Below, in pieces: positions 11,739 through 22,341 of a stretch of DNA of 64,000 bases. Where the stretch lies: contig AZGY01000007.1 of assembly GCA_001636675.1 (NCBI GenBank), forward strand, positions 1,153,072 through 1,217,071, in the 5' to 3' direction. Position numbers and translations under genes: made by a program. A model generated the notes under the pieces. It ran no database searches and had not been told where the DNA came from. It saw only the letters and a program-made list of their open reading frames with translations. The DNA is from Moelleriella libera RCEF 2490. Taxonomy: Eukaryota; Ascomycota; Sordariomycetes; Hypocreales; Clavicipitaceae. Position 1 is the first letter of the stretch. Each line of letters opens with the position of its first letter.

Positions 11739-12724
11739 GACAAACACTCAAGGTGTCCCCGGATTGCGGGCCACCAACCTGCCAGTGACCAAAATCTGCA
11801 TGAATTCAAGGAGCATTAGATAATTTGAGACAAGGTCGTGGCTGTCTTGATTGCGAGAAAATAGCATGTGGATTTAGTAGACTGTCCCCCAGCTGTGCAA
11901 GCTTGGCGTCGTGGTGTTGTTGGCCGGGCAACCCGGACTGCCGACGGTGGAGATTCGTGAAAGCCGTTGGAACACTCGACAATTTGCCGGACCACATCAT
12001 GCTGGAGAATCTGCAGATGAAAGTCGCAGGACTGTTCTCAGCAGCCTGCATCCCATGCAAACCAGGCGGCAAGGCCGTGATGAGATCGTAGCAAACGCGG
12101 CAGCGCATTGTTTTCGAATGCTTTCTGTGTTGCCGCGCTTTGTGCTCTTGCAGCATTCGGAGGCGGCTTCGAACAAATCGTCGATTAAGCTACGTTAGGT
12201 GTTGAGAGAGCGCTCCATGAGCTCCTCTCAGAGTGCATACTCAAATTTGGCATTCCTCAGGTAACATCATTGCTGGCGTACGAAGTTTGACAACGAAGGA
12301 TATGGTGACTCCGCATCGCATCGCTCCCAAGCAAGGGACGGCAAGCTATCCAACGAGGAAGTGGACTGAGAACGCTCATACCTCTGAAGCTCTCTGTGAG
12401 GTCCATGATGTGACTAGTCATGAATTCGAACCTTGGTCCGAAGCCGACTGCGTGCTCTTTCCTCATCCGAGAGTCACAAATGTCAGCTTTGGAGAAGATC
12501 TAATAGACCCCCACGACGGGATGAGTACATACAAAAAGAGTGGGACCCGTTCTTGTATGCCGCGACAAACCGAGCCCGCGCTGGACATCACCACGGCTCA
12601 AGGCCTAGGCGCCCTCAGACGGCCACGAACTGCGCCTTCGAACTTCTCCTCCGTCGAAACTAGCTATCATAAGTCTCCAGCTTTACATCGTCACTCGTGA
12701 TGCGACATCGTCGCGAGTGTCAAA
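11739..12724. other. Divergent promoter region, exgD / E1-beta
   Basis: About 1 kb between two divergent start codons. An ATG-initiated open frame of 116 codons (11806-12156, minus) lies in the presumed exgD leader, and another open frame (12233-12700) precedes the E1-beta gene. Neither has a recognisable domain, and they are more likely leader sequence or chance. Confidence 0.5.
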
Positions 12725-13976
12725 ATGATGCGACGCGGTGTTGGTCAGCTCTCCAAAGCCGCCCTCTCGAGACCCCTCCCACGGCGAGAGAGATGCTATT
12801 CCACCCACCCACCGAATGCGCGCTTAAACAAACCAATCGACTACGGGACAACTCAATTGCTTGCTCATAGCAGCAAAGGGCCTGCGCTGGGAAACCACCA
12901 TGAGATTCCGCTCGAGGTGCGCAACGGTGCCACCAGGAAAATGAATCTGTTCCAGGCCGTCAACGACGCTTTGGGCATTGCCTTGGCGGAGGATGACTCC
13001 GTCCTCATATTCGGTGAGGACGTGGCATTTGGGGGTGTGTTCCGCTGCACAATGAAGCTGGCAGAGACACACGGTGCTGAGAGGGTGTTCAACACGCCGT
13101 TGACGGAGCAAGGCATCATGGGCTTCGGAATCGGGCTTGCCGCTCAGGGGATGCGACCCGTTGCCGAGATTCAATTTGCAGACTACGTCTTTCCTGCCTT
13201 TGATCAGATTGTCAACGAGGGTGCCAAACTGAGGTATCGAGAGGGCGCTACTGGGGTTCATGCCGGTTCGCTGACTGTCCGTATGCCTTGCGGAGGTGTT
13301 GGCCACGGCGGCTTATACCACTCCCAATCACCCGAGAGTCTCTTCACGCACATACCTGGCTTCCGGATTGTGATGCCGAGGTCGCCTATCCAGGCCAAGG
13401 GCCTCTTGTTATCTGCTATCCGCAGTAATGATCCGTGCATATTCATGGAACCAAAAATCCTGTACCGCGCTGCCGTCGAGCAGGTCCCCGAGGCCGCGTA
13501 CGAGCTGCCCTTGTCCAAGGCTGAAGTCGTGAAGCCCGGGAAGGACATTACTATCATTTCCTATGGTCAACCCATGTACACTTGTCTGTCGGCCATCCAA
13601 CGTGCGGAGGAAGACTTGGGGGTTTCATGCGAGCTCATTGATCTGAGAACGGTGTACCCCTGGGACAAGGAAACGGTATTTGCAAGCGTCAGAAAGACCG
13701 GCAGGGTGCTGGTCGTCCACGAAGCCATGGTCAACGCTGGCGTAGGCGCTGAGATCGCCGCTGCCATTCAAGAGGATCCCGAGACGTTTGTCCGTCTGGA
13801 AGCCCCCGTAGCCCGGGTGGCCGGATGGAGCATCCACAGCGCCTTGATGTTTGAGAGATTCAACATTCCCGATATTGCGCGTAAGTCTTTTTCTCCCTGG
13901 ACATGTCAAAGTGCGCGAAGTTCTAAAGCTCTCCCAAGGAATTTACGAAAACATCAGAAAAAGTCTGGACTACTAG
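12725..13976 (+). CDS. Branched-chain 2-oxoacid dehydrogenase E1 subunit beta, mitochondrial
   Basis: Beta subunit of the thiamine-diphosphate-dependent E1 of the BCKDH complex, which oxidatively decarboxylates the 2-oxo acids from Leu, Ile and Val in the mitochondrial matrix. Predicted 397 aa from exons 12725-13880 and 13939-13976; intron 13881-13938 (gtaagt...ccaag). The N-terminus (MMRRGVGQLSKAALSRPLPR) is a typical Arg-rich presequence. Family motifs are intact: FGEDVAFGGVFRCT, TPLTEQGIMGFGIGLAAQG, EIQFADYVFPAFDQIVNE and PCGGVGHGGLYHSQSPE. The tiny last exon supplies the conserved tail RIYENIRKSLDY; without it the frame would run into unrelated sequence. The alpha subunit is not in this window. 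Confidence 0.97.
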
Positions 13977-14410
13977 AAGAGGAAATAAGATGCGTATCAG
14001 ATTTACGAGTCAAAGCAGACGATGTAGAAAGCTCAGACTGGTTGCAAACCTGAGGAATCAATGACGGTAAAGTGAAAAATATTATCGTGAGGGTATCATA
14101 GAGAAGTGCAATCCTGGTACTGTGATGGATTCCATTGACTCTGCCAGCGGGAGCTTGAACATCAAATGTAAACGTTTCAGACAGTTGTCGCATGGTACGA
14201 ATGGTTCTGCGGTGATTACGTGGTGGCCACAGGTACTGCGAGACTAAGCCCCTCGCGTCAAGTCTCAAGACATTGCGCCCCGCCTCCGGCAAACCCCCTC
14301 CACCCTGATCGAAGGGCGCGATATAGGACTCGTGCTCCCACTGTCGGCCATCTCGCAGGAACGCGAATTACTGGCAGTATATGTCCACTGAATTTTCCTC
14401 ACTCAGCATC
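13977..14410. other. Intergenic, E1-beta 3' flank and cap1 promoter
   Basis: 434 nt between two genes in the same direction. Nothing beyond the expected 3' UTR and promoter is visible. Confidence 0.5.
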
Positions 14411-15587
14411 ATGTCGCAGGTCGAGACTGTCTCCAACTTCGTGGATGGAGCCCCTCCCGGCGAGGTAAGTAGCTTAGCTGAGCACTGGGACCAACGTTCA
14501 GGGTTGACCGTTGTTTAAACAGCTTGCCGATGTCATCGCCGGTACGACAACATCGCGAGTCGACATTTTCTCATTCTTGCTCATGACACGGTCGCAGACA
14601 TCAAGGCCTTGACGGTGTCTTCACCGAATATCGTTTCGGAGCTTACGCCGGCTTTCGAAAAGTACAACGAGGAACAGCTTGCCACCGTAAAGCTACCGGG
14701 CAGCAGCCAACCGGTGAGATTGCTTCCGACGAGAAGACCTGGAAGATAGATCAAGCTAAACGGAAGATTGGACACAAGGTTCTCATCAGCGCGCACAACT
14801 CGCTCGGCGACGGACGATATTTTGATGTGGAGAGCTCGTCGAGCTTCCAGTTCGATCACGTCACCCAGGCAAGCTCGACCCAAATTGCGCATGTGCAGCG
14901 AGAGAACTTGATTCTGACCTGGGCGATAGAAAGCTAGTGTCGTGCAAAGCCACGCGATCGAGGGTGCTCAAGTCGATTTGGTGTAGGCATTGAGGGCCAT
15001 GCAAACGGCCGATCGAGGCGCAAAGCTGACGCATTTCTAGAAAATCGACACTGAAAAGCCTGACTACGTATGTGAAGGAGCATTTCCCCAATGCGGCTTT
15101 TGGCGCATACCCTATCGAAGCGGATTCAAAAGTGGCCATCGCCATTGTGGCCAACAAATATAGTCCCAACAACTTCTGGTACGTGACGTGATGCTTTCCC
15201 TGGGCCAATGAGACGGGTGGCTGATACGCTCCGTGCAGGAACGGAAGATGGCGATCTCTCTACGTCTTCGACCCGGCTTCTGGAAGCTTGGAGGGGTCGA
15301 TCAAGGTTGACGTGCACTACTACGAGGACGGCAACGTACGCCTGCTAACCAACAAGCCGGTCACTGCATCAATTTCATCGGGGACTGGTGCAGGCATCGC
15401 CAAGGAGATCTCCACCACAGAGAAGAAGTACCAGGAGGAGCTCAATAGAAGCTTCGTCAGTCTGAGCGAGGGTGCATTCAAGGGGCTGCGGAGGCAATTA
15501 CCCGTGACAAGACAAAAGATCGAGTGGGACAAGGTGACAAGCTATAGACTGGGGCAGGACATTGGTGGAGGGAGCTCCAAGCGATAA
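14411..15587 (+). CDS. cap1: F-actin-capping protein subunit alpha
   Basis: Alpha subunit of the heterodimeric CapZ-type complex that caps barbed ends of actin filaments at cortical patches. Predicted 272 aa from seven exons: 14411-14464, 14523-14541, 14598-14713, 14779-14868, 14930-14982, 15041-15178, 15239-15587. The reading is anchored by MSQVETVSNFVDGAPPGE, ALTVSSPNIVSELTPAFEKY, NSLGDGRYFDVESSSSFQFD, AIVANKYSPNNFWNGRWRSL, KVDVHYYEDGNVRLLTNKPV and the C-terminal ITGAGIA-like and YRLGQDIGGGSSKR segments; the whole follows the fungal family closely. Exon 2 is only 19 nt. The fourth intron (14869-14929) starts with GC rather than GT (cag/gcaagc...gatag) and has a CTGAC branch-like site near its end; all other introns are GT-AG. 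The beta subunit is not nearby. Confidence 0.96.
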
Positions 15588-16880
15588 AAGCGACGTGCAT
15601 TGGAGGAAGGATGGTGCTGCAGTTCGTTATCTGGATATGCGTGAGTCAGAGGTGGCACGATGGCAGGTCGGGGGCAGTATTTCCTGGGCGCCAGGTATGG
15701 TATGACAGGACGCGGTGATGAGGCCATGGGCGTACCTGGATGCCCACGTCCAATGAAAACTCTAGAAACGTTAGATACTTACTGGGTAGGTAGAAATGGA
15801 TATGAGGGCCATCAAGGGGCATCGACGACCCTGAAGTCGACCAGATCCGAACCCACGTAATCCCTCCGTTTTTGCTCAATCTCGTCATGTTGCAAGGCGG
15901 GATCGGGCGATCAAACCTCCAACAGCGTGACACGGGAGTCTCCTCTCATTGACCGGGAAGAGGGTGTCTGGTCTGTGGAGTCGAGAAGCCCTCGGGAGAT
16001 AAGGCAGGCTGGCAAACCCAGCTAAACCTATAAGCGGGGATGGGTGCGGCATCAAATAAAATACCGATGGCCTCAACTTGTCGGGCATGTTGACAAAGAT
16101 AAAAATGAGAAGATTACTACAAAAGGGAATAAGAGCAATAGCTTCCGGCGCAGCAGCTAGCTACGCTAACACAGCGCGTGGTTTCGGAGGATACTTTATT
16201 CGAGCAGGACGGACGGAGGAACACCTCATCTCCATGTCGCCTCGGCGCACATGAACTGTGATCCCGTGCCTGACGGTAGCCTCGAATTGGTGACAAGTAC
16301 ATCTCAGTAAGGGAAGAGCACCGAGCCAATCAGCTGCGTTGGGCTGTAATTTTAAGGCCACTGATTGGCAGTGACCATGCGTCTGTGGAGACTCTTGAGG
16401 CTTTCGGATGCTCAATCGGGCGGCGCGAAAGAGAGAGAGAAAGCAGGCTGTGTGCACTTGGCGCATGGTCGCTATCAGCCTGCTGGAGAAAGCGACACGG
16501 CATCGCTACAGCAGCCCGTGCCGCTGAGTGAGACACTGGGAACAGGGAATAGAGACTGGACCCTTTCAGGATGGGCCGTTCCCCCCCCCCCTTGGCCTTC
16601 CCCACACGCCAGCCAGCCACCCCCCAGCGGCGCATGCTTTGAGGTTCTGTCGGGAAACTGCCAAATCAAAAAGGCCCCGACCTTATTCTCTCGTTCATTT
16701 CCTCTCCACACTCGTCGTCTCGCGCTCTCTCTCTCTCTCTCTGTCGACTTGAAACTCCGCTTCCTGTTAAGCTTTGTTTTTTTCTTCTTCTTTTCCAGTC
16801 TTGCGGCCAGCACGCGCTTTTACGATCCCGTCGTCACAGCTTCGCAGAACAACTCTCGCATTAGCAGGGTCAATTCACTT
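15588..16880. other. Intergenic, cap1 3' flank and cytochrome b5 promoter/leader
   Basis: No gene recognised. A (CT)n run lies at 16725-16742 and a possible leader acceptor (ttttccag) near 16798, typical of a CT-rich fungal 5' UTR feeding the cytochrome b5 gene. Short C-runs occur around 16570. I found no ATG in 16300-16880 with a donor whose phase and sequence could serve the b5 frame. Confidence 0.5.
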
Positions 16881-16896
16881 CCCCCCCCCCCCCCCC
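16881..16896. repeat. C16 homopolymer abutting the cytochrome b5 coding sequence
   Basis: Sixteen consecutive C directly before the first recognisable b5 codon (ACC at 16897). It lies where the ATG and first few codons should be. It may be a polypyrimidine tract of an unrecognised intron, a polymorphic insertion, or an assembly fault. Confidence 0.9.
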
Positions 16897-17622
16897 ACCT
16901 ACCAAGACGTTGCCGAGCACAACACCAAAAAGGATATCTACGTTGTGATCCACGACAAGATCTACGACTGCACGCAGTTCGTGGACGAGCACCCGTACGT
17001 TCCGAGCCCTTGTCAATCGATGCGCTTCCTTGTATATTTTTTTGGGGGGAGGGAGGATTGAGACCCTCCTCTTTGTTTTTTTTCTTCCACGCCCTTCCCC
17101 GACAGTCTCTGCGTCGTGTTTACCGAATCTGGTAGCACCAGCAATTACCGGCCGGGAATTGCCAGACCGTGTTTGCGTCGCCCGGCCCAGCTGAACGTCG
17201 CGACCCACTCTGTTCCTGCATGCTGACCTTTCCGTCACAGTGGTGGTGAGGAGGTTTTGCTCGATTGCGCCGGTCAGGACGCTACAGAAGCTTTCGAGGA
17301 TGTCGGTCACAGCGACGAGGCTCGTGAGACCCTGGACAAGATCCAAGTCGGTGTCTTGAAGCGACAGGTATGAAGCTCAAATCCGTTGAATCTATGCGGG
17401 CTCCTCCCATGATACTGATAACCATTGCCGTCACAGCCCGGCGACCCTGCACCCAAGGCTGCCGCTCAGCCGACGAGTCACTCTACCACCGCCACTTCAT
17501 ACAGCAGCAACGACAACACGGGCTTTGGCGTTGGCCTCTACGCCATCTTGCTCATTGGCGGAGCCCTAGGCTACTATGTCTTTTACTACATGGCTCAGCA
17601 AGACAAGGCGCGCAAAGTATGA
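16897..17622 (+). CDS. CYB5: Cytochrome b5, tail-anchored; start codon not found
   Basis: Haem electron carrier of the ER surface, donating to desaturases, sterol enzymes and P450s. The recognisable sequence is 136 aa from exons 16897-16994, 17241-17367 and 17437-17622 (introns 16995-17240 and 17368-17436, both GT-AG). It opens with TYQDVAEHNTKKDIYVVIHD. The two haem-ligand histidines, in DEHPGGEE and DVGHSDEA, are 24 residues apart as in the b5 family. A Pro/Thr/Ser linker leads to a single C-terminal membrane anchor (GFGVGLYAILLIGGALGYYV) with a short basic tail. Relatives begin with M plus about four residues before TYQDV. Here no ATG occurs in frame, because the coding sequence runs straight into a C16 tract. 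The given start is simply the first homologous codon. Confidence 0.93.
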
Positions 17623-18798
17623 GTGCGCCGCAGCATGTCACTTGTGAAGACTAGCATTCCGGAGACGACGAAGCGGACCGTCGCGATATCAGGACGCAAT
17701 GAAATCACATCGCGGGCCGAGGCATACAGGATCACGCAGAAAAAGAAGGATCACATGAGGCGGGCCGTCATTGGAGCAAAGAGGCCGGGTTTTGACCAGT
17801 CGTTGTCGGAAGACAACTGTCTGAATCCTGACCATGAGCTGGAGGTTCATCAGGCACCATCGTTTCAGCGTCGCCTTTTTGTTTACAGGCTGAACCCTAT
17901 CTCTGGGGGCTCGCAATGATGAATGCGGCGAGATAGATTATTTCCTTTTCAAATTAATACAGTTTAAGTGATGAGTTTGACTTCAATGCACTATGTTGGT
18001 CCCTCGGAGCTACGTTGCATTCCCACACTGGACTTTGAGAGTTTTTATGGCTAGTGGTCATGCGCCCAAACCAGACAAGGTCCGCGACGGTTGGGGGACT
18101 AAAAGCAAGTCCTTGCCGTGCTCCATCTTGGTGGAGAGATGGGTTTACACCATCTGCAAAGCCAAAGCTCAGGGAACCCTTCGTTGACGCGCTGCTCTGG
18201 AAACGACTGATACTTTTGACTTTTGACTTGCCCGAGCCACGGAAGCATTAATACGTAGATTTTCGAGAAAAAGACGCAGCTTCCAAACTCTAAAAGGCGC
18301 ACCAGCGCGTGACCATGGTGTTTTTGTGCCGTGCTCTGTATAAACACAGAGTCTGTATAAGAACAGAGATCCCCCCGTGTTCCCCCAAGTAAGCAAGGAA
18401 GAGTTTTTGGGGGAAAAAAATACTGGTCTAACACAGTGAAGACAAGTCGGGAGCAATTCAGCTTGGCCGACATGATGGCGCTACCCTGTACCATCGCCTC
18501 ACTCATTCAAGGTGTCTGCCTGGTTGGAAGAGCTACTCGTGCCACACCCCACCTTCTAGATGTTGCTAGACACATTAATAATCCAGTGTAACGAAGCGAT
18601 CTACTACTATCGGCAATAGGTAAGTAGTAAAAGGCTGACCAGGAGGTTGTCTATAGGTAACAAGTAGGGGCTCTTATAACCCTGGACTTCCAATCGCCAC
18701 GTGACTGGCATTCTCGTGGCTCTCGTAAACCCTAGGATCTTCGCCGGCCGATCATGCACGCAATAGACGGCTGTACTGCATGCACGCAGAGTAGGCTA
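17623..18798. other. Convergent 3' region, cytochrome b5 / HET gene
   Basis: No gene recognised. Sequence from about 18540 to 18790 becomes more AT-rich, with repeated ggtaagtag/ggtaacaagtag-like words (18618-18668), at the border of the HET gene. Confidence 0.5.
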
Positions 18799-21108
18799 TT
18801 AGACAAGGACAAAGCTCCGTTCTGTCCTGCTCTCTGCTAATGCCTCACCGTTCATAATACCAGCACAAAATGCCTCTCCTACATATTTCCATATTGTACA
18901 CTCCTCAGTCAAGTCCGTGTTATTCATGACGCGCAGAACATGTGGCATTGTGCCCCCATGAAATACCACCACGGCATCTCCTGGCTTCATCTGACCAGGT
19001 CCCATGCCAACATAGCCGCTCGCCGTGCGATAGAGCCTGCGACCCGCATTCTTCATAATATTTTCACGAAACGTCTGTACATCCTGCCCCATGAAGACAT
19101 TCGGATCGAGCCCGACCCTACCCAGGTGACTCGGCAAGTCGCGCTGGGCTGGTTGCTTGCCAAAACGCCGGCGTAGCATGATTCTGCAAGATGCCCAACG
19201 TACTCTCGCCCATGCAGTGCACAGATCAACCATGTCCGACGCAAAATCTAACAGGGCCTCGTGGGTAATTTTGGCGGCCAAGGCGGGGTTGACTGCGCAA
19301 GTCCGGACAGTATCCATCTCTGACGGCGGTGTAAAGTACCAGGGCCTGATGCCAACAGTCTGGTAAATTCGACTGATGGAAGAATAGGAGACAATCAAGG
19401 CTTCCGAGTCAAGAATGCGTTGTCCTAGCTGAGCGACGTTGTCATAGAGGGATTCGAGTCTCTCGGGTCCAGCAGGTATACCAAGCTGATTTACAAAATG
19501 CTGAAAACTTAGACCTGAATCGCATATCTGTAGGCGTAGTCGAATTTGTGCGTCGTTGTCCAAGAAGGAGGAGGAGTCGGAGGCGTCGTTATCATTACGC
19601 TGAGTCACCGCTGCGTGTATAAATTCTGACGCTTCATCAAAGACGCGCTTTGCCCAACCAAGGTCGGCTTGGTTTATGACATTGGTAGGATCGGCGCGAT
19701 GTGTACGTTCGCCGACAGCCACGATTGTGTCGATCAAAACTCCGCGAATTGTCATCTGACGAGACATTTCATTGACTTGGAAGTGGCTGGCTTCTCCACT
19801 CCCTCCAGCAGCGAATAAGGGTTCTTTCAGTTCAGCGTATCCAACCGGCACCTTAAGATCCATAGCCCAATCCGGAACCCACGATGGCAAACCTGGAGTC
19901 GTTTTGGGACACTGATTAAAGAGTAAAAGATCAACACTTGTCTCGAGTAAAATCGCTGCCGTCTCGGTGTAAATACGAACAACTTCCTCGTCTGTGTTCT
20001 TGTAACGAACGCGAATGCGCTGGCGCTGATGATCATCTTCTGCCGCGAGACCCAACAAAGCAAAGATGCGATCCTCGGCAAAACTAGCGCCGATTTTCGC
20101 GTCTTCATTGTTTACGTTGTATTTGATAATAATGTCATACAGACCTTGTCTCTTGGCTGTTCTGTGGATTGCCTGGCGCTCTTGGAATATGCGGGCGAAG
20201 CCTTTCGTCTTTCCGTAAACAGCATCGCGCCGTCTGATCTCCTCCCAGGTCTGGGCTTCGACGAGATGCGAAACCCAGTGCGTGCTGTAGAGGCTGTAGA
20301 ATAGACATGCCGCTCTGAAACAGTCGAAGCACAGTGACCTATTTCCACAGACCATGACGAGCTCCGGAGCTAAGCAAGCTTCTTGGATCGTCCAAAGGCG
20401 GTTGAACCAAGCGCGGTCAAGAACATCAGTGTAGCCCTTCACCGGGAATTTGTCGCCATGGAGCTGTATTCTGTCCAGAATCGCATCACGATCCTCACGC
20501 TCTTGCTCATTCACTAGGAGTGACGAGTCCATAACGGCATCAAACACATGAGGAAAGCTGGCTAGGCGTGGGCCAATGAGGCCGCTTAACACACCTTCAC
20601 TTGCGACTTCGTGGCCGTAATCGAACCATAAATCTGAAAACCGGGTCGCGGGCCCGAGCCAGACAATGGTTCGGGAGCAACAGGCGTAAATGTCCCGCAT
20701 GAGGTTTACTTGGTGCGCCTTTTCTTCTTGGTCTTTTTGATTGATGCATATCTGGTCAACAAAGAGTGGGAGATGGGTGGCATTGTCGGCAACAAGATGC
20801 AGCAGCGCTTGCTCCAACGGACGATGGATGCGAAGCGAAAATGAGGTATTCGCTGCCTCGACCGTGATAGTCCGGGTCGGCTCGTCGTTTTCAGCAACAG
20901 CCCAGACGTAGGAGAGTGCATTGTAGAGGCGCAGAGGCTTGGCGTCGAGGTCCATCTCGATAATCTCAATACGTACGGTCCCATTGCACCAAGGCGTCAA
21001 GGACGGTCTGGGCGGAAGAAAACGGATGAGGCGTAATGTCCGTCGCTCTGGGTCGAGGGGTTCGTATTGAAAGTCTTTCTGCCAGTCCAATACGGATGAT
21101 ATTGACAT
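18799..21108 (-). CDS. HET-domain (heterokaryon incompatibility-type) protein
   Basis: Single-exon gene for 769 aa, ATG at 21108. The N-terminal half carries the three HET blocks: YNALSYVWA (residues 62-70), FVDQICINQKDQEEK...MRDIYACCSRTIVWLG (about 116-152), and WFNRLWTIQEACLAPELV (about 235-252). The C-terminal part ends with PGDAVVVFHGGTMPHVLR, the small terminal module of many HET proteins. HET proteins act in non-self recognition, where allelic or non-allelic interaction triggers compartment death; most genomic copies have unknown partners. No NACHT, WD40 or prion-like module is attached. Codon choice is visibly less GC-biased than in the neighbours, and the upstream flank is AT-rich. 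Intact, with no in-frame stop. Confidence 0.93.
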   Translation of the reverse strand: MSISSVLDWQKDFQYEPLDPERRTLRLIRFLPPRPSLTPWCNGTVRIEIIEMDLDAKPLRLYNALSYVWAVAENDEPTRTITVEAANTSFSLRIHRPLEQALLHLVADNATHLPLFVDQICINQKDQEEKAHQVNLMRDIYACCSRTIVWLGPATRFSDLWFDYGHEVASEGVLSGLIGPRLASFPHVFDAVMDSSLLVNEQEREDRDAILDRIQLHGDKFPVKGYTDVLDRAWFNRLWTIQEACLAPELVMVCGNRSLCFDCFRAACLFYSLYSTHWVSHLVEAQTWEEIRRRDAVYGKTKGFARIFQERQAIHRTAKRQGLYDIIIKYNVNNEDAKIGASFAEDRIFALLGLAAEDDHQRQRIRVRYKNTDEEVVRIYTETAAILLETSVDLLLFNQCPKTTPGLPSWVPDWAMDLKVPVGYAELKEPLFAAGGSGEASHFQVNEMSRQMTIRGVLIDTIVAVGERTHRADPTNVINQADLGWAKRVFDEASEFIHAAVTQRNDNDASDSSSFLDNDAQIRLRLQICDSGLSFQHFVNQLGIPAGPERLESLYDNVAQLGQRILDSEALIVSYSSISRIYQTVGIRPWYFTPPSEMDTVRTCAVNPALAAKITHEALLDFASDMVDLCTAWARVRWASCRIMLRRRFGKQPAQRDLPSHLGRVGLDPNVFMGQDVQTFRENIMKNAGRRLYRTASGYVGMGPGQMKPGDAVVVFHGGTMPHVLRVMNNTDLTEECTIWKYVGEAFCAGIMNGEALAESRTERSFVLV

Positions 21109-22341
21109 TATACCCCATATTCGATGTGGACGACGACTTTTTTTCCTTCTAATTCATCGGACAGAGAGATGGCATGCGCATGAGATGTCTCGTCAGCGCG
21201 AAAACCTCGCGGTTGGGTGGGTGGGTGGTCCATGCCATTCTATTCCTGAGCCGCGCTCAATATTTCAGCCGCTCGCTCCACCCTCCGCAGGGTGATATTA
21301 TCGCGTTACAGGCAAGGAAGTCTAGATAGAATAGAGAACTATAGCTGATTAATTAACTAGTACAAGTAAAATATAGCTTCAACCTTGAGCTCTACTCTAC
21401 TACTTATTATACTTAATCTCATAGCTAGGTAATGTCACAAACCAACGAACGATTGCCGCAGCAGCGAACCATTTAAGAACCAGCTGCGCGCCCATTGGCT
21501 TGCGATTTGCAAGCACGGCACAGGATTACGTGATCCTGTGCGCGTTTTGCTTCTTCAGAATCCTCGTCCCCTTCCCGCCTCCGCTTCTTATTGGTTCTAC
21601 TGGGCGGGCTACTCTCGTTTAACGCACGTAGCTAAGGCGGCGTCTTGTGTACAACGCAGCCGTCTTGCGTGTGTCTAGAAAACTAGACGTCTAAGCATTC
21701 TCTTATTGGCTTTCAGCATACGGAGAGACGCATTATACTAGTGGATATGTCTTCGAAGCTAGTCTTTAGCCCTTCGGCGACTTAGGCGAGGCATCTTGGA
21801 TTGAAGTGATGGGTGCCCTTTTTTTGCCTAACCCTGGCCAAAAAGTAAGAATAAGTTTACTCATTTTATGGAACACGCTTACCCTTATTATTTTATAAGG
21901 CCTTTTTTTCTGTGGTCATTAAGAATTAACTCTAGTAAGCTTATTCTTAGTATAAGGAATAGTAGCTAATACTTCCTTTCTAAATAATATTATATCATAT
22001 TATAAGCAAAGTGCTCAAAACTACTTTACATGCAAAGCTCTGTCCAGCACCATACCATCTAGAAGGTGGGGCGTCGCACGAGTAGTAGCCTCGTGGGAGC
22101 ACTACACGCTAGTCTCAATTTCGCAGTGACGTGACAGGCAACTTCAGCTTGTATCCCCTCACCTCCTTGTCTCTGTCTGTCTCCCTCTCTCTCTTTCTCT
22201 CTCTCGCTTGCCCCCTGTCCGCATCCATTGGGACCACGCTTCCTTTCCTTTTTTCGCGCGCGCGGGGCGCCCTCTTCAATTCTCACTAACGGGAAGGAAG
22301 GTGAAGTAGGGGGGGAAGAGGGAGAAGAAGAAGAAAAAGTC
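21109..22341. other. AT-rich, TpA-rich island between HET gene and TFIIE-beta
   Basis: Bases ~21290-22030 are strikingly AT-rich and rich in TpA steps and CTAG/TTAA words compared with the surrounding genes. That is the look of RIP-mutated repeat remnants, though no transposase frame remains. Bases 22040-22340 revert to normal composition with CT-rich leader sequence (22170-22210), presumably the TFIIE-beta promoter and 5' UTR. Confidence 0.6.
21846..21950. repeat. Imperfect inverted repeat in AT-rich island (possible MITE relic)
   Basis: Left arm 21846-21863 (gtaagaataagtttactc) pairs with right arm 21933-21950 (tagtaagcttattcttag) at 15 of 18 positions. Between them is a shorter perfect hairpin, ccttat...ataagg, near 21885-21902. 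No target-site duplication is obvious. Confidence 0.45.

Noticed and set aside
12421..12436. B-box-like ggttcgaattc on the minus strand
   Set aside because: No cloverleaf can be built around it.
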